Assembly (NCBI RefSeq): GCF_003096035.1
Contig: NZ_CP029186.1
Location: 2,121,001 to 2,185,000 of the forward strand
DNA: 64,000 nucleotides
Direction of reading: 5' to 3'
From: Flavobacterium album
GTDB lineage: Bacteria > Bacteroidota > Bacteroidia > Flavobacteriales > Flavobacteriaceae
Positions within the stretch are counted from its first letter, which is position 1, and every line of letters begins with the position of its first letter. Shown one piece after another: positions 57,882 through 64,000 of the stretch. The translations under genes and the position numbers were made by a program. Under the pieces are notes generated by a model, which was given only the letters and a program-made list of their open reading frames with translations, ran no database searches and was not told the origin of the DNA.

Positions 57882-57912
57882 TTGGTTTATCAATTGGTAA
57901 ATTATATATTTG
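57882..57912 (+). promoter_or_regulatory. Promoter of secDF
   Basis: TTGG at 57882-57885 and TATATTTG at 57905-57912 are separated by 20 bases (from the end of TTG), close to consensus. The leader to ATG 57951 is about 33 bases. Two copies of AATTGGT flank the -33 region. Confidence 0.7.
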
Positions 57913-57950
57913 CTCGTTTTTAAAAAATGGAATTTTAATTTTAAGTAATA

Positions 57951-60929
57951 ATGCAGAATAAGGGACTCATTAAATTTTTCGCAATCGTATTTGCGTTAGT
58001 ATGTATTTACCAGCTTACTTTTACCTATGTAGCTCATGGTATCCAGAATGATGCCAAAGCGTTAGCTAAAGGCGATACAGACAAAGAGGTAGCCTATCTT
58101 GAATCAATGAAAGATTCAGTAGTGTACCTTGGTTATACATACGGTGAAGTAAGTGATAAGCAGATAAACAAAGGACTTGACCTTGAAGGAGGTATCAACG
58201 TTATGCTTGAGATATCTGTAAAAGACATTCTTCGCGGACTTGCGAATAACTCTACAAACCCTGTTTTCAACCAGGCTTTGGACAAAGCTACCAAAGACAG
58301 GCAAGGTAACCAGGATTATCTTGATGCGTTCTTTATTGCTTTCGATGCAGTATCAAAAGGCTCTGTAAAGCTGGCTTCACCGGAACTGTTTACCAACAGG
58401 ATCATGGATCAGGCAGTAAATACAGAGATGACCGATGCCCAGGTGAAAGCGGTATTAAGGAAAAAAGTTAGTGAGGCTATTGATAGTGCTTTTGGCGTAT
58501 TGACCGAGCGTATCGATAAATTCGGCGTAGTACAGCCAAACATCCAGAAAATTGGTGAGTCAGGCCGTATCATGTTGGAACTTCCGGGTGCTAAGGATAT
58601 CGACCGTGTTAAGAAACTTGTTTCGAGCACTGCACAGCTTGAGTTTTGGGAAGCTTACAAAGTGAGCGATATGCAAAACTTCCTTATGGCTGCCAACCAG
58701 GCCCTTATCGCAACTGAAAAGAAAGTTGATGCAAAAGAAACTAAGACAGCTGAAAACGATTCTATTGAAAAACTATTAGGAAGCAAAGACTCTGTTAATG
58801 CTGCCAAAAAAGGAAACAACCCACTATTCGATAAACTAATGCCAGGCCAGTCAGGCCCGATCATCGGTGTGGCTGCTGCAAAAGATACAGCTAAAATAAA
58901 CTCTTACCTTAAAAGGGCAGACATCCGCGCTTTGCTTACAGGCGAACAGCGTTATGCACGTTTTGCATGGGGCAAGCCGTCTGCAGCCTCAGGTAAAGAT
59001 AAGAAAGGTACTTTCGTTGAGCTTTATGCGCTTAAGACGAATAAAGACAATATAGCACCACTTGGAGGGAACGTTATTACAGGTGCGAACTCGGCTTTCG
59101 ACCAAATGGGCAAGCCGTCGGTAGAAATGCAGATGAGCCCAAGGGGTGCCCAGAAATGGGAAGAAATGACAGGCAAAGCATACAGGGAACAGGGCTTTAT
59201 CGCTATCGTTCTTGATAATGTCGTGTATTCTGCACCGGGTGTCACCACAGGTCCTATCTCAGGCGGTAACTCGCAGATATCAGGTGCATTTGATGTAACT
59301 GAAACAAAAGACTTAGCGAACATACTAAGGGCTGGTAAACTTCCTGCAAAAGCAGAAATCGTACAGTCAGAAATTGTAGGTCCGTCACTGGGCCAGGAAG
59401 CTATCGACAACGGTATTATGTCATCGGTTGTAGGTTTGCTGCTTGTATCGCTATGGATGATCGTATATTACGGAAGGGCCGGTTGGTATGCTAACGTGGC
59501 GCTTCTTGTGAACTTATTGTTCCTTTTCGGTTTCCTTGCCAGCCTTGGTGCGGTGCTAACGCTTCCGGGTATTGCGGGTATCGTACTTACCATGGGTACT
59601 GCAGTGGATGCGAACATCATCATCTACGAGCGCGCAAAAGAAGAATTGCGTTCAGGAAAAACACTTGACGAAGCCGTTAAGGCTTCCTATAGCTGGAGGG
59701 GTGCGATGTCATCTATCACAGATGCCAACGTAACGCACGTACTTACAGGTCTTGTACTATTGATATTCGGTACCGGCCCGGTTAAAGGTTTTGCCACTAC
59801 ACTATTGATAGGTATCTTCACCTCACTATTTACTTCTATATTCATTGCAAGGCTTTTCCTTGACCACGATATCAGGAAAGGAAATGTGGTAACATTCGTT
59901 ACAGGAATGTCTAAGAACTGGTTCACCAATTTCCATTTCAACTTCCTTGGCGCTAAGAAATTTACTTACATATTCTCTTCACTTGTAGTTATAGTAAGCT
60001 GTGTGTCTTTCTATGTTAATGGCCTTGACCAGGGTATCGACTTCGTAGGAGGGCGTACATTCCAGGTGAAATTTGAGAAATCTGTTTCGGCTGACGAGGT
60101 AAAAGACGAGCTTGAAAAAGCGTTTAACGAAGGTGTTGACGTAAAAGTGTTCGGTAACGATTCTCAGCTTAGGATCACTACAAAATATAAGGTAAAAGAA
60201 AATACAGTTGAAGCCGATGCAGAAGTTAACAAAAAACTATACGAAGGCCTTAAGAGCCATTACTCAAGTGATGTAACGTATGAGAAATTCGTAAACACTT
60301 ACCAGGGTAAGAAAATCGGTATCCTCCAGGCTTCCAAAGTGAGCGCTGTGGTTGCAGATGACATTAAGACCAACTCGTTCTGGGCAGTATTAGGATCTAT
60401 GGCTATCGTGTTCATTTACCTTATGGTGAGCTTCAGGAGATGGCAGTACAGCCTTGGTGCAATCGCGGCGGTGGCGCACGACGTTATCTTCGTATTGGGT
60501 ATCTACTCGCTATGCTACAAGTTTATGCCATTCCACATGGAAATGGACCAGCACTTTATCGCGGCTATCCTTACAGTTATCGGGTACTCGATGAATGATA
60601 CCGTAATCGTATTCGACAGGATCAGGGAATACATTGCAGGTAAGACAAAAGGTAACTTCTATGAAATAGTGAACAAATCAATCAACACTACTATGTCAAG
60701 GACGGTGAATACATCACTTACCATGATTCTTGTGTTGGCGATCATGTTTATCTTCGGTGGCGATTCTATCCGCGGGTTCATCTTCGCGATGCTTGTAGGT
60801 ATCATCGTAGGAACCTATTCATCGCTGTTCATTGCAACGCCGGTACTTGTTGATACAATGTCTGCTAAAGACAAAGACAAGATCGAGCACGAACACAACG
60901 ACGAGATCGTTCCTGAAAAATTGAAATAA
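57951..60929 (+). CDS. secDF: Protein translocase subunit SecDF
   Basis: This 992-residue fused form is found in Bacteroidota and works with SecYEG, using the proton gradient to pull proteins across the membrane. The SecD half has DLEGGINVMLEISVKDILRG after the first membrane segment and, in the membrane part, AGIVLTMGTAVDANIIIYER with the conserved Asp. The SecF half begins at about residue 670 and has YVNGLDQGIDFVGGRTFQVK, then IGYSMNDTVIVFDRIREYI. Twelve membrane segments and a large P1 domain are expected; the P1 head carries an extra 60-residue charged insertion (EKKVDAKETKTAENDSIEKL). Start ATG 57951. Confidence 0.97.
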   Translation: MQNKGLIKFFAIVFALVCIYQLTFTYVAHGIQNDAKALAKGDTDKEVAYLESMKDSVVYLGYTYGEVSDKQINKGLDLEGGINVMLEISVKDILRGLANNSTNPVFNQALDKATKDRQGNQDYLDAFFIAFDAVSKGSVKLASPELFTNRIMDQAVNTEMTDAQVKAVLRKKVSEAIDSAFGVLTERIDKFGVVQPNIQKIGESGRIMLELPGAKDIDRVKKLVSSTAQLEFWEAYKVSDMQNFLMAANQALIATEKKVDAKETKTAENDSIEKLLGSKDSVNAAKKGNNPLFDKLMPGQSGPIIGVAAAKDTAKINSYLKRADIRALLTGEQRYARFAWGKPSAASGKDKKGTFVELYALKTNKDNIAPLGGNVITGANSAFDQMGKPSVEMQMSPRGAQKWEEMTGKAYREQGFIAIVLDNVVYSAPGVTTGPISGGNSQISGAFDVTETKDLANILRAGKLPAKAEIVQSEIVGPSLGQEAIDNGIMSSVVGLLLVSLWMIVYYGRAGWYANVALLVNLLFLFGFLASLGAVLTLPGIAGIVLTMGTAVDANIIIYERAKEELRSGKTLDEAVKASYSWRGAMSSITDANVTHVLTGLVLLIFGTGPVKGFATTLLIGIFTSLFTSIFIARLFLDHDIRKGNVVTFVTGMSKNWFTNFHFNFLGAKKFTYIFSSLVVIVSCVSFYVNGLDQGIDFVGGRTFQVKFEKSVSADEVKDELEKAFNEGVDVKVFGNDSQLRITTKYKVKENTVEADAEVNKKLYEGLKSHYSSDVTYEKFVNTYQGKKIGILQASKVSAVVADDIKTNSFWAVLGSMAIVFIYLMVSFRRWQYSLGAIAAVAHDVIFVLGIYSLCYKFMPFHMEMDQHFIAAILTVIGYSMNDTVIVFDRIREYIAGKTKGNFYEIVNKSINTTMSRTVNTSLTMILVLAIMFIFGGDSIRGFIFAMLVGIIVGTYSSLFIATPVLVDTMSAKDKDKIEHEHNDEIVPEKLK

Positions 60930-60951
60930 TTCATCTTGTTAATTATATAAT

Positions 60952-60985
60952 AAACCTGCCTATCCGATAGGCAGGTTTTTTTTTA
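60952..60985 (+). terminator. Rho-independent terminator of secDF
   Basis: AAACCTGCCTAT (60952-60963) pairs with ATAGGCAGGTTT, a 12-bp perfect stem with a 3-base loop. A long T run follows. Confidence 0.92.
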
Positions 60986-61082
60986 TTTGTTTTTCTGCAT
61001 ACTCAAAAAATCATATATTCGTTATCAATTATAAATACTGGCATTTTGCCTAAGCACTATATTTAAAAGAAACACGTAAAGC

Positions 61083-61787
61083 ATGACAAATTTCATTTTC
61101 TTATTACTACAGGATAGCATACCGGCTGCTGCCAAGGACTCTACAGCTGCGGTTATCGAAACAAAAGAAATATCAGTAAACTATTTATCGCTGGTTATGA
61201 AAGGCGGGGTGATGGTTATCCCGATATTACTGCTGTTTTTCTTTACCCTTTATGTAATTATAGAAAGGGCGATGTACTATAAAAAAGTGACAAGGCATAA
61301 CGAATCGCTGATGAGCGATGTGCGCCACCAGATAACCACAGGCAAGATAGAAGTAGCCCAGATGACGGCTGCAAAAGCGGGCACTGCAGAAGGCAATATC
61401 CTTGAAAGCGGCATCTCTATGCTGGGCAGGCCAATGGGCGAGATCGAAGGGATGATGGAAAAAGCGACCAATGTAGAGATTGGCCTTATGGAAAGAAAAT
61501 TGGGCTGGCTGGGACTTGCAGCCGGTATTGCGCCTATTTTGGGCTTTATCGGTACCATTGCAGGGGTTATCAAGATATTCTACCAGATATCCGAGACTGC
61601 TGATATTTCCATCGGAAGCATCTCCGAAGGCCTTTATGAAAAGATGATCAGTTCCGGCTTAGGCCTTATCGTTGGTGTGGTGGCTTATTCAGGATACCAC
61701 TATTTTAATATGGTCATCGACAGCTTTGCATTACGCATACAAAAACAGGCAATACAATTCGTTAACCTAATCACGACAGGAAAATGA
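61083..61787 (+). CDS. exbB: MotA/TolQ/ExbB proton channel family protein
   Basis: The protein has 234 residues with three membrane segments: about 40-60 (VMKGGVMVIPILLLFFFTLY), 140-165 (LGWLGLAAGIAPILGFIGTI) and 185-205 (MISSGLGLIVGVVAYSGYHY). The middle helix G-T-I-A-G-V-I-K-I-F and the cytoplasmic M-E-K-A-T-N-V-E-I-G are typical of ExbB. It forms the proton channel that powers TonB. A 4-base overlap (ATGA) joins it to exbD and a TonB gene follows, so this is a complete energiser operon for TonB receptors such as the one at 25167. Confidence 0.95.
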   Translation: MTNFIFLLLQDSIPAAAKDSTAAVIETKEISVNYLSLVMKGGVMVIPILLLFFFTLYVIIERAMYYKKVTRHNESLMSDVRHQITTGKIEVAQMTAAKAGTAEGNILESGISMLGRPMGEIEGMMEKATNVEIGLMERKLGWLGLAAGIAPILGFIGTIAGVIKIFYQISETADISIGSISEGLYEKMISSGLGLIVGVVAYSGYHYFNMVIDSFALRIQKQAIQFVNLITTGK

Positions 61788-62191
61788 GGGTAAGGAGAAA
61801 TAAACGTTTCCATGCAGAGATCGCGGCGTCAGCGCTTAGCGATATCATGTTCTTTTTGCTCCTGTTCTTCCTTATCATATCTACGCTTGCCAACCCGAAC
61901 GTTATAAAGCTGATGCTGCCCAAGGCGCGCACAACGGCTACTACCGATAAGGCGCACACCAGCGTATCGGTGCTTGTGATGGAAGATGAAACGAAGCAAT
62001 ATTTTATAGATAAAGTGCCGGTAACCTACGAAGAGCTGGAAAGCAAGCTTGCCGAGCAGGTACAGAAAACGGGCGACAATACCGTTATCGTGCGTTTTCC
62101 TTACAACTGCCTGGCACAGGATATGGTAGACCTGCTGCAGGTAGGCGAGCGCCTGAAGCTGAAATTTGTGATCGCTGTATCTAAACAGTAA
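61784..62191 (+). CDS. exbD: Biopolymer transport protein ExbD
   Basis: This 135-residue protein is the partner of ExbB and carries the proton-binding Asp in its single membrane helix: A-L-S-D-I-M-F-F-L-L-L-F-F-L near residue 20. The periplasmic part (about 45-135) has S-V-S-V-L-V-M-E-D-E and TVIVRFPYNCLAQDMVDLLQ, then V-G-E-R-L-K-L-K-F-V-I-A. The start is ATG 61784, overlapping the exbB stop by 4 bases. The tonB gene follows 3 bases after the stop. Confidence 0.95.
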   Translation: MRVRRNKRFHAEIAASALSDIMFFLLLFFLIISTLANPNVIKLMLPKARTTATTDKAHTSVSVLVMEDETKQYFIDKVPVTYEELESKLAEQVQKTGDNTVIVRFPYNCLAQDMVDLLQVGERLKLKFVIAVSKQ

Positions 62192-62194
62192 ACC

Positions 62195-63097
62195 ATGGAG
62201 AAGATAACAAAAGAGGAAAAAGAATCGGCGATAATAACGATATGCATTTTTTTTGCAATATTCCTGCCGCTGGTTTTTGTTACCTATACAGTTACGTACC
62301 CCGACCCGCTCACGGTTATGCTTGAAGGCGGTGGCGGGGGAGGAGGCGTTACCCTGAATTTTGGCGACAGCAACGATGGTGTGGGTGCCAATTACAGGAG
62401 TGAGTTGCTCGAAGCCGCGAGTAAGGTAAAGGCCGAGCCTGCCCCAAGCGCTCCTTCGGAAGAAGTAGTGGGCAGCGATGACGATGAGTCGGAAGCGGTG
62501 GCCAATACCAAGCCCGTTGAGAAAAAAGACCCACGCATGCAAAATGCCAAGCCTGAAACCGATAAGCCTGTAACACCTAAAAAAACTACTAACAGCGCAC
62601 TGGATAACCTGCTTAACAGCAACAATACCGGCGATGGCGAAACCGGCAGGGCAGGCAACCAGGGCAGCAGGAACGGCGATATAAGCTCCGGTGCTTATTC
62701 CGGTTCGGGAGGAAGCGGCGGAGGCCGTGGCGGTGGACAGGGTTCTGGTGACGGAACAGGTACGGGGCCCGGCTCAGGAAGCGGTAGTGGCGGCGGAAGC
62801 GGTGCCGGCCGTGGTACAGGGGTAGGGGACTACCAGCTGGCAGGCAGGAAAGTACTTACCAAGCCAAAGCCAAATTATAATTGTAATGAGGAAGGTATAG
62901 TAGTTGTTTCCGTATCGGTAGACAGGGATGGCAAGGTAATCGCGGCAACTCCGGGAGCAAGGGGTACGACCAACCCTGCAAGCTGTTTATTGACCCAGGC
63001 AAAAGCAGCAGCCCTCCAAACGAAATTCGACAGCAGTTCTGATGCGCCTGAAAAGCAGGTGGGTAAGATCATTTACAACTTTAAGTTGACTGATTAA
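62195..63097 (+). CDS. tonB: Energy transducer TonB, glycine-rich linker
   Basis: The protein has 300 residues. It has one N-terminal membrane segment (about 12-32, IITICIFFAIFLPLVFVTYT) and a short Gly run. A charged, Pro/Lys/Asp region follows, then an unusual Gly/Ser/Arg-rich linker (about 145-210, SGSGGSGGGRGGGQGSGDGT) where Pro-Lys repeats are more common. The C-terminal domain is compact (GRKVLTKPKPNYNCNEEGIV, V-V-S-V-S-V-D-R-D-G-K-V, then N-P-A-S-C-L-L-T-Q-A-K-A-A-A-L) with two Cys that could pair. It carries energy from ExbB/ExbD to outer-membrane receptors. Confidence 0.93.
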   Translation: MEKITKEEKESAIITICIFFAIFLPLVFVTYTVTYPDPLTVMLEGGGGGGGVTLNFGDSNDGVGANYRSELLEAASKVKAEPAPSAPSEEVVGSDDDESEAVANTKPVEKKDPRMQNAKPETDKPVTPKKTTNSALDNLLNSNNTGDGETGRAGNQGSRNGDISSGAYSGSGGSGGGRGGGQGSGDGTGTGPGSGSGSGGGSGAGRGTGVGDYQLAGRKVLTKPKPNYNCNEEGIVVVSVSVDRDGKVIAATPGARGTTNPASCLLTQAKAAALQTKFDSSSDAPEKQVGKIIYNFKLTD

Positions 63098-63108
63098 CTT
63101 ATTATATT

Positions 63109-63270
63109 ATGATAAGATTTAAATTTTTAGGAGCTTTTTTAAGCTCCTTTTCTTATAAGCGTAAAAACAAAATAACTCCTTTGGTCGAAAGCCTTACAGG
63201 AGCTGTGAATCCAATTCAGGATGATTATAGAAAAGATTATACGGAATATCTTTCGAAAAAATATTTGTAA
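63109..63270 (+). CDS. Possible 53-residue protein overlapping a terminator
   Basis: An ATG at 63109, 11 bases after the tonB stop, opens a 53-codon frame (MIRFKFLGAFLSSFSYKRKN, then K-I-T-P-L-V-E-S-L-T-G-A-V-N-P-I-Q-D-D-Y) ending R-K-D-Y-T-E-Y-L-S-K-K-Y-L. The hairpin AGGAGCTT / AAGCTCCT (63129-63148) with a T-rich tail lies inside its first codons. That hairpin looks like the terminator of the tonB operon and argues against translation. The composition is plausible for a small protein, but I am not sure it is real. Confidence 0.35.
   Translation: MIRFKFLGAFLSSFSYKRKNKITPLVESLTGAVNPIQDDYRKDYTEYLSKKYL
63129..63153 (+). terminator. Probable terminator of exbB-exbD-tonB
   Basis: AGGAGCTT (63129-63136) pairs with AAGCTCCT (63141-63148) around a TTTT loop, followed by TTTCTT. 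It is weaker than other terminators in the window and lies within a possible small ORF. Confidence 0.6.
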
Positions 63271-63306
63271 TCGCTCTATTTAATATCCTCAATAGCTCTA
63301 GCCGCT

Positions 63307-63587
63307 TTACAGCGTTTCCCTCCTGTTCCCAGTAGTAAATATCAAATAGAAACCTTCTAATATAAACGGTATACTAAGCCATTGCCCAGTGGATAATATC
63401 GGGTTTTCGCCTTCGATACCGCCCTTGCTTTGCTTTACGAATTCCACCGCAAAGCGCACTCCACAGCAGTACAAGGAAAACCCCAAAGATAAGCCCGTAC
63501 TTTTTGCGTGCATCGGTTTTCCAGTGCATCAGGTAAATGATCAGGAAGACGAATACATAACAGGACGCTTCATACAGCTGTGCAGGT
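63307..63587 (-). pseudogene. Partial second copy of lgt (3' third), frameshifted
   Basis: On the minus strand the sequence from PAQLYEASCYVFVFLIIYLM to STGQWLSIPFILEGFYLIF matches the C-terminal third of Lgt coded just upstream, with many synonymous and some amino-acid changes. The reading frame is broken at TGGAGTGCGC, where the intact copy has TGGACCGTACGC. After that, the frame continues as VRFAVEFVKQSKGGIEGENP and ends R-R-E-T-L. The N-terminal two thirds are missing: homology begins at PAQLYEA, just after the terminator of the intact gene. It is an old, decayed tandem duplicate. Confidence 0.8.
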
Positions 63588-63604
63588 AGGGTATTCCATT
63601 CCAA

Positions 63605-63634
63605 AATAAAAAACCGCTCTTTATGGGAGCGGTT
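63605..63634 (-). terminator. Terminator of lgt
   Basis: On the minus strand AACCGCTC (63634-63627) pairs with GAGCGGTT (63619-63612), with a 7-base loop followed by a T run broken by one A. It separates lgt from the decayed copy. Confidence 0.85.
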
Positions 63635-63642
63635 GGTATCTT

Positions 63643-64000
63643 TTATAAGGTTTCCTGCCTGTTCTTTGCTGTAAATATCAAGTAGAAGCCCACTAATATA
63701 AAAGGTATGCTGAGCCACTGCCCTGTAGATAGTAATGGATTTTTGCCTTCAAAACCGCCCTGGCTCTCCTTAACGAACTCTACTACAAAGCGTACGGTCC
63801 ATAATAATACAAGGAATACCCCGAAAATAAGGCCGTGCTTTTTGCGGGCATCGGTTTTCCAGTACATAAAGAAGATGATAAGGAATACGAATATATAAAG
63901 GAATGCCTCATACAATTGTGCCGGATGCCTGTAAGGAATGTCGGCCAGGATATTTGCAAACTTAGGATCGTGCTCAACAGCCTCGTATGCTTTATCATAG
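63643..64000 (-). CDS. lgt: Prolipoprotein diacylglyceryl transferase, partial (5' end outside window)
   Basis: This is the C-terminal 118 codons of the enzyme that attaches diacylglycerol from phosphatidylglycerol to the lipobox Cys, the first step in lipoprotein maturation. Visible features are IPYRHPAQLYEAFLYIFVF (the conserved R-H-P-x-Q-L-Y-E-A motif), two membrane segments, V-R-F-V-V-E-F-V-K-E-S-Q and LSTGQWLSIPFILVGFYLIF. The gene enters from the right edge. Several lipoproteins in this window depend on this step. A terminator follows directly and then a decayed partial copy of the same coding region. Confidence 0.93.
   Translation of the reverse strand, partial: YDKAYEAVEHDPKFANILADIPYRHPAQLYEAFLYIFVFLIIFFMYWKTDARKKHGLIFGVFLVLLWTVRFVVEFVKESQGGFEGKNPLLSTGQWLSIPFILVGFYLIFTAKNRQETL

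Noticed and set aside
61829..62542. Open frame of 237 codons on the minus strand across exbD and tonB
   Set aside because: Both plus-strand genes are clear family members in a tight operon; the antisense frame has no family features.
1..64000. tRNA, rRNA, prophage, insertion sequence or integrated element
   Set aside because: I read the intergenic regions on both strands and saw no tRNA-like cloverleaf, no transposase or integrase frame, and no direct-repeat attachment pair.

Overview
The window is a piece of a Bacteroidota chromosome, most likely Flavobacterium or a close relative in Flavobacteriaceae. The evidence is the gene content (SecDF fusion, 950-residue CarB without its C-terminal domain, type B L31, GlmU-family protein, DUF4199, DUF6526, Bor-type lipoprotein), the scarcity of Shine-Dalgarno sequences, and the Bacteroidota promoter box TAnnTTTG, in several places with a TTG about 18-20 bases upstream. 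It is mostly ordinary chromosomal backbone: I see no prophage, insertion sequence, CRISPR array, integron, rRNA or tRNA.

Layout. 1-2.5 kb: partial rmuC and three small unknown or effector-binding genes. 2.5-6 kb: rpmH and carB. 6-14 kb: small secreted, lipoprotein and DUF genes, an ABC-F ATPase, a Fic protein with tandem palindromes at its start codon, and a DUF1624 membrane protein. 14-20.7 kb: Hsp20, a PIN toxin-antitoxin pair, a glycosyltransferase, a 2-oxoacid dehydrogenase E2, a Bor lipoprotein, NUDIX and EcsC genes. 20.8-23.2 kb: a reverse-strand cluster in the order coiled-coil protein, zapA, 6S RNA, rny. 23.5-27.7 kb: M23 peptidase and a TonB-dependent receptor. 28-35.6 kb: lipoprotein, DUF2971, HAD, MsbA-like exporter, phosphohexomutase, glycosyltransferase, DUF4199. 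35.7-45.8 kb: rpmE2, GlmU-family protein, thermonuclease, PepSY-like protein with a two-component system, peptide-binding lipoprotein, mtaB, and a methyltransferase/GNAT/pirin operon. 46-57.8 kb: mostly small envelope, stress and hypothetical genes. 58-63.1 kb: secDF and an exbB-exbD-tonB operon. 63.3-64 kb: the 3' end of lgt followed by a decayed partial second copy.

Three conserved genes (rny, the TonB receptor, the histidine kinase) are each broken by the apparent loss of one base in a homopolymer, with intact coding sequence on both sides. The shared pattern points to sequence or assembly error more than to three independent pseudogenes, although slippage cannot be excluded from sequence alone.

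The most unusual non-coding content is a rich set of intergenic palindromic repeats of at least seven types, many between gene ends. They include a perfect 35-bp inverted repeat whose arms touch the stop codons of two convergent genes, and an 8-bp-periodic CTNAG repeat in three places. The best candidates for new biology are the Fic gene with two palindromes spanning the predicted transcription start and reaching the start codon, the lgt partial duplication, the leader of rpmE2 with a possible 25-codon ORF, and a pair of almost wholly disordered hydrophilic proteins. I found no clearly new multi-gene defence or biosynthetic system.
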